This document shows positions 60,291-64,000 of a DNA stretch of 64,000 bases, one piece after another. The stretch lies in the NCBI GenBank assembly GCA_046330935.1, contig JAXLRU010000007.1:293887-357886 (forward strand). Direction: 5' to 3'. The DNA is from JAXLRU01 sp046330935 (GTDB lineage Bacteria; Actinomycetota; Actinomycetes; Actinomycetales; Kineosporiaceae). The notes beneath the pieces are model-generated. The model ran no database searches. It was not told the origin of the DNA and worked only from the letters and a program-made list of their open reading frames with translations. Made by a program: the position numbers and the translations under genes. The number at the start of each line of letters is the position of its first letter. Within the stretch, counting starts at the first letter, position 1.

Positions 60291-61406
60291 GTGGTGACCC
60301 GGCGGACGGCACGCCTGGACGAGTCCGACGTCCGGGTCCGGGCCAACCCCAAGGGCAACCGGCCCCGCTCGAAGGACCGCCCCAAGCACGACGACGCCGC
60401 CACCGCCCAGGTGGTCGCCGTCGACCGCGGCCGCTACACGTGCCTTCCCGGCGGGTTCGACGCTCCTGCCGACGGCGGCCTCGTCACCGCGATGAAGGCC
60501 CGCGAACTCGGCCGCTCCGGCGTCGTCGTCGGCGATCGCGTCGCCCTCGTGGGCGACACCAGCGGGCAGCCGGGCACCCTCGCCCGGATCGTGCGGGTGG
60601 AGGAGCGCGCGACGATGCTGCGCCGCTCCGCCGACGACGTGGACCCCGTCGAGCGGCCCATCGTCGCCAACGCCGACCAGCTGGCCATCGTCGCGGCCCT
60701 CGCTGACCCGGTGCCCCGCCCCCGCATGATCGACCGCTGCCTCGTCGCCGCCTACGACGCGGGCCTCGGCGCCCTGCTCGTGCTCACCAAGGCCGACCTG
60801 CTCCGGGCCGACGCCGCCGAACCCTTCCTCGCCGCCTACCGTGAGATGGGCGTACGGACCGTCGTCCTGGGGCTCGACGACGCCGACGCCGGGCGGATCG
60901 ACGGGGTGGAGGCGGCGGTGGACGCTCTCGACGGCCGCGTCACCGTCCTCGTCGGCCACTCCGGCGTGGGCAAGTCGACCCTGGTCAACGCGCTGGTGCC
61001 CGGCGCGCACCGGGCCACCGGCCGGGTCAACGACGTCACCGGCCGGGGCCGGCACACCTCCACCTCGGCGATCGCGCTGGCCCTGCCCGGCGGCGGCTGG
61101 GTGATCGACACCCCGGGGGTGCGCAGCTTCGGCCTCGCCCACGTCGACCCCGACCGCCTCGTGGGGCACTTCGGCGACCTCACCCCCGCCCTGGCCGACT
61201 GCCCCCGCGGCTGCACCCATGACGAACCCGAGTGCGGCCTCGACCCGTACGTGGCCTCCGGCGCGGCCGGGCCAGCCGGGCCGGCCCGGCTGGACTCGCT
61301 GAGGCGGCTCCTGCGCTCCCGCCGCGGAGCCGACGAGGACGACGCCCGCGCGGCGGCGTCCGCGCCGGTCAGCGCCTCCCCCGACCGCGGTCACGGCCAG
61401 GGGTAG
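60291..61406 (+). CDS. rsgA: Ribosome small-subunit-dependent GTPase A
   Basis: A 371-residue circularly permuted GTPase for late 30S assembly. An OB-fold start is followed by G motifs in permuted order: LTKAD (G4), GHSGVGKSTLVNAL (G1), GRGRHTST (G2) and DTPGVR (G3). The zinc site is CPRGCTHDEPEC with a following Cys/His layout. GTG 60291 has GGGAGGT 8 nt upstream. Confidence 0.95.
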   Translation: MVTRRTARLDESDVRVRANPKGNRPRSKDRPKHDDAATAQVVAVDRGRYTCLPGGFDAPADGGLVTAMKARELGRSGVVVGDRVALVGDTSGQPGTLARIVRVEERATMLRRSADDVDPVERPIVANADQLAIVAALADPVPRPRMIDRCLVAAYDAGLGALLVLTKADLLRADAAEPFLAAYREMGVRTVVLGLDDADAGRIDGVEAAVDALDGRVTVLVGHSGVGKSTLVNALVPGAHRATGRVNDVTGRGRHTSTSAIALALPGGGWVIDTPGVRSFGLAHVDPDRLVGHFGDLTPALADCPRGCTHDEPECGLDPYVASGAAGPAGPARLDSLRRLLRSRRGADEDDARAAASAPVSASPDRGHGQG

Positions 61407-61453
61407 CCCGCAGCGCACGGTCCCAGTTGCGCAACATTGTCGACGCACCGCCG

Positions 61454-64000
61454 GTGCGGCCCTTGGGAACGGCGCGGGATTGGGACAGCATCGGCCCTCG
61501 TGTCGAGGAGGATGCGCTGAGGGGGTGGGCCCTGCGGGCCGTCCGTCGGCGTGCCCGCAGCCAGTGGGGGGTCCTCGCGGTCGTCGCGATCATGGCGCTG
61601 TTCGCGTGCACCCTCACCTCCGCCCTGGCGCTGACCTCGAGCACGACGCGCGGCCTGGGGCTGGCGCGCACCCTCGACCGTCTCGCGCCGCCCGACACCG
61701 CCGTCGTCGCCTCGGTGTTCCAGGGCAGCGGCCGCCCCCTCGAACCGGCGCTGGGCACCGTCACCGCCGCGATCGACGACACCCTCGCCGTGCCCGTCGC
61801 CGCACGCGGGGAGGCGACCGCCTCCGAGTGGGCCTACGCCGACGGCGTCCCGCTGCCCACCTCGATGGTCTTCTTCGGGCACATGGACGATGTCGGCTCC
61901 CACGTCCGCGTCCTGGCCGGGCACCTGCCCCGCGCCGACGAGCGCGTCCCCGACGGAGCGCTCGCCGTCGCCGTCCCGCGCTCGCTCGCCGAAGCAGCGC
62001 AGTTGCGGGTCGGGTCACGCCTGTCGACGGTCGAGGTCACGACGAACGCGCGCGTCGCCACGCTCGTCGTCGGCGTGTACGAGATCACGCCCGTGCAGGC
62101 GCTCGACCCGTTCTGGGCGACCGACCTCCTCGCCGGAGCCACCTTCGCCCCCGCCGTCGCTGCACCGCGCTCCTACGGCATGTACTCCCTGCCCGCGTAC
62201 GGGCCCCTGCTCACGCCGCGGGCGAGCTTCACCGACGGGCCGGTGCACCCGTCCCGAAGCGTCGTGACGACCCTGCCGGACCTGTCCGGGACCACCCCCG
62301 CCCATCTGGCCGCCCTGCAGGGACGCGTCGCCGGCCTCCGCGGGTCCGTCTCCGCGCGGGTCGGCCGCGGCAGCGTCCGGGACCTGCGCCTGTCGACCCC
62401 GCTCGCGGGCACGCTCGACGTCGTCAACCGGGCGCTCGTGGTCACCACCGCCGGGCTGCTGATCAGCGGGCTGCTGGTGGTCGTGCTCACCGTCGCCGCC
62501 CTGCTGCTGGCCACGCGCCTGCTCGCCGAACGACGCTCGACGGAACAGACGCTGATGCGGGCGCGCGGGGCGTCGGGCAGCCAGCTGGCCGCGCTCGCCG
62601 TCCTCGAGGCCGCGGTGCTCGCCCTCACCGTGGCCGCCGCGTCCCCCCTGCTCGCACGCCCGCTGTACCTGGCGCTGGCCCGTACCCAGCTGTTCCGCGA
62701 CGCCGGGCTCGACCGCGACCCCGGGACCCCGCCGCTGGCGTGGGGCGTCTCCACCGTCACCGCGATGATCCTCGTCACCGTGCTGCTCACCCCGCTGCTG
62801 CGGCGGGCGGGCACGTTCGTCGAGCAGGAGCAGGCCGCCGCCCGGCAGGACCGTCGCTCGCTGCTGCAACGCTCGGGCCTCGACCTCGCCCTGCTCGCGC
62901 TCGCCGCCCTCGGCTACTGGCAGCTGCTGCGCTACGCGTCGCCGCTGGCCGAGGGCGAGCGCGGACCGTCCGTGGACCCGCTGCTCGTGGCCGGTCCCGC
63001 GCTCGTCCTGCTCGCCGGCGGCATGCTGTCGGTGCGCGCGGTGCCCGCCCTGGCCCGCCACCTCGAACGGCTCGCGGCCGGGCGGTCCCTGGTCCGGCCG
63101 CTGGCGGCGTGGGAGGTCGGGCGACGCACGCGGCGCTCCACGGGTGCCGTGCTCCTGCTGGCGCTCACCGTGGCCGCCGGCACGTTCTCGCTCGCCGACC
63201 TCGCCACGTGGCGCGCCTCGCAGGTCGACCAGGCCGATGCGCGGGTGGGTGCCGACGCCGTCGTCGACCTGTCGGGCGCACCGGGCCTCGCCGCCGCCCC
63301 GCCGGTGCGGCTGGGCGCCGTCGCCGACCACGTGGACGCCCGGGTGAAGGCCCTCATGCCCGCCCTCGCCGAGGAGGTCGGCCTCAGCGTGGCGACGGAC
63401 CCCAGCGCCTACGGCCGGGGGACGACCGTCTCCGACGGGGTGGCGCTGCAGCTGCTCGGCGTGGACTCCCGCCGCGCCGCCGGGATGCTGCGGGGGCGCC
63501 CGGCCTCGCCCGACGGCCCCGCCGCGGGCCTGCTCCGGGCGCTGCCCGGGCTGGCACCGGCCCCCGCGGGAGGCACTTCGGTGCCCTCGGGTACCACCCT
63601 GCTGGGGCTGGAGGCCGGGCTGCGCACGGAGAACCTGCCCCCCGGGTCGCTGAGCGCCCGCCTGACCGCCGTCGTCGACGACGCGTTCGGCGTCCGGCAC
63701 CGCGTCGAGCTCGGCGACCTCACCGCCGACGGCCGCGCGCACCGGCTGCTGGGCGACCTCAGCGGCCTCCCGCCGGGTCCGCCCGCGCAGCTGCGCGGGG
63801 TGCAGGTCGAGTGGGCGCAGGAGGACGTCCCCCTGCTCGACGACCAGGAGCTGCCGCGCGGCCTGCTCACCCTCGCGCGGGTCACCGCTCGCACGGCCGC
63901 GGGCGACCGTCCGCTGTCGTGGGCGGGCTTCGAGCGGGCGGGCATCGCGACGGCGGGCGTCAGCGGCGGCTCGGTGACCACCGGTCCCGTCCGGCTGCCG
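61454..64000 (+). CDS. FtsX-like ABC transporter permease (cut by window edge)
   Basis: About 849 codons are open to the window edge. An N-terminal helix (WGVLAVVAIMALFACTLTSALALT) precedes a large external domain, then helices near 62400-62520, 62590-62660 and 62740-62800, and a repeat of the pattern from about 62870. LATRLLAERRSTEQTLMRARGASGSQLAAL is typical of FtsX/MacB permeases. GTG 61454 is the outermost start used. CTG 61517, just after GAGGAGG, would give MRGWALRAVRRRARSQW, a more natural N-terminus. Confidence 0.8.
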   Translation, partial: MRPLGTARDWDSIGPRVEEDALRGWALRAVRRRARSQWGVLAVVAIMALFACTLTSALALTSSTTRGLGLARTLDRLAPPDTAVVASVFQGSGRPLEPALGTVTAAIDDTLAVPVAARGEATASEWAYADGVPLPTSMVFFGHMDDVGSHVRVLAGHLPRADERVPDGALAVAVPRSLAEAAQLRVGSRLSTVEVTTNARVATLVVGVYEITPVQALDPFWATDLLAGATFAPAVAAPRSYGMYSLPAYGPLLTPRASFTDGPVHPSRSVVTTLPDLSGTTPAHLAALQGRVAGLRGSVSARVGRGSVRDLRLSTPLAGTLDVVNRALVVTTAGLLISGLLVVVLTVAALLLATRLLAERRSTEQTLMRARGASGSQLAALAVLEAAVLALTVAAASPLLARPLYLALARTQLFRDAGLDRDPGTPPLAWGVSTVTAMILVTVLLTPLLRRAGTFVEQEQAAARQDRRSLLQRSGLDLALLALAALGYWQLLRYASPLAEGERGPSVDPLLVAGPALVLLAGGMLSVRAVPALARHLERLAAGRSLVRPLAAWEVGRRTRRSTGAVLLLALTVAAGTFSLADLATWRASQVDQADARVGADAVVDLSGAPGLAAAPPVRLGAVADHVDARVKALMPALAEEVGLSVATDPSAYGRGTTVSDGVALQLLGVDSRRAAGMLRGRPASPDGPAAGLLRALPGLAPAPAGGTSVPSGTTLLGLEAGLRTENLPPGSLSARLTAVVDDAFGVRHRVELGDLTADGRAHRLLGDLSGLPPGPPAQLRGVQVEWAQEDVPLLDDQELPRGLLTLARVTARTAAGDRPLSWAGFERAGIATAGVSGGSVTTGPVRLP

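Overview
The window is very GC-rich DNA with dense genes and GTG starts are common. It looks like chromosome from an actinobacterium (class Actinomycetes). Markers seen are NucS in place of MutS/MutL, a DivIVA-type coiled-coil protein, the fused 2-oxoglutarate dehydrogenase Kgd, Rho with a long Arg/Asp-rich N-terminal insert, GuaB1, nickel superoxide dismutase with its SodX protease, SigR/RsrA and the tiny ribosomal protein bL37. Genus is not decidable by eye; a Kineosporiales or Micrococcales (Cellulomonas-like) relative is a guess.

Layout. 1-9.5 kb: signalling and housekeeping genes (a degenerate GGDEF membrane protein, a DivIVA-like protein, NucS, a D-amino-acid oxidase/MalY-type pair, cobalamin adenosyltransferase, DUF2550). 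9.5-21.6 kb: one long leftward block, rpmE, prfA-prmC-tsaC-wecA-like-atpI-like, then the F0F1 ATP synthase operon atpB-E-F-H-A-G-D-C. The atpA and atpG sequences are damaged. 21.8-23.3 kb: an IS30-family insertion sequence sitting in the loop of a palindrome between rho and rpmE. 23.3-32.3 kb: rho and an amino-acid block argS-lysA-hom-thrC-thrB. 32.4-42.6 kb: a GntR regulator, tRNA-Arg(CCG), a trypsin-like protease, a diguanylate cyclase, two tandem secreted paralogues, a secreted M15 peptidase, GuaB1 and an ABC exporter. 42.9-51.6 kb: kgd, a GDSL-like protein, and a nickel SOD locus split by an ECF sigma/Cys-rich membrane protein pair. 51.6-64 kb: PilT, bL37, RsrA-SigR, ferritin, an HMCES/YedK-type peptidase, a GH10 xylanase, DoxX, aroA, rsgA and the start of an FtsX-type permease.

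Two features stand out. Many genes carry a TAnnnT-like -10 hexamer exactly 6 nt before the start codon, which predicts leaderless mRNAs. The ATP synthase alpha/gamma region carries at least five frame breaks and lacks the first 44 codons of gamma, although the flanking subunits are intact; sequence or assembly error is the simplest reading. No wholly new multi-gene system is claimed. The best candidates for undescribed biology are the sigma/Cys-rich pair inside the Ni-SOD locus, the tandem secreted paralogues, the start-codon hairpin of the IS, and the in-frame TGA between a leaderless start and the protease.
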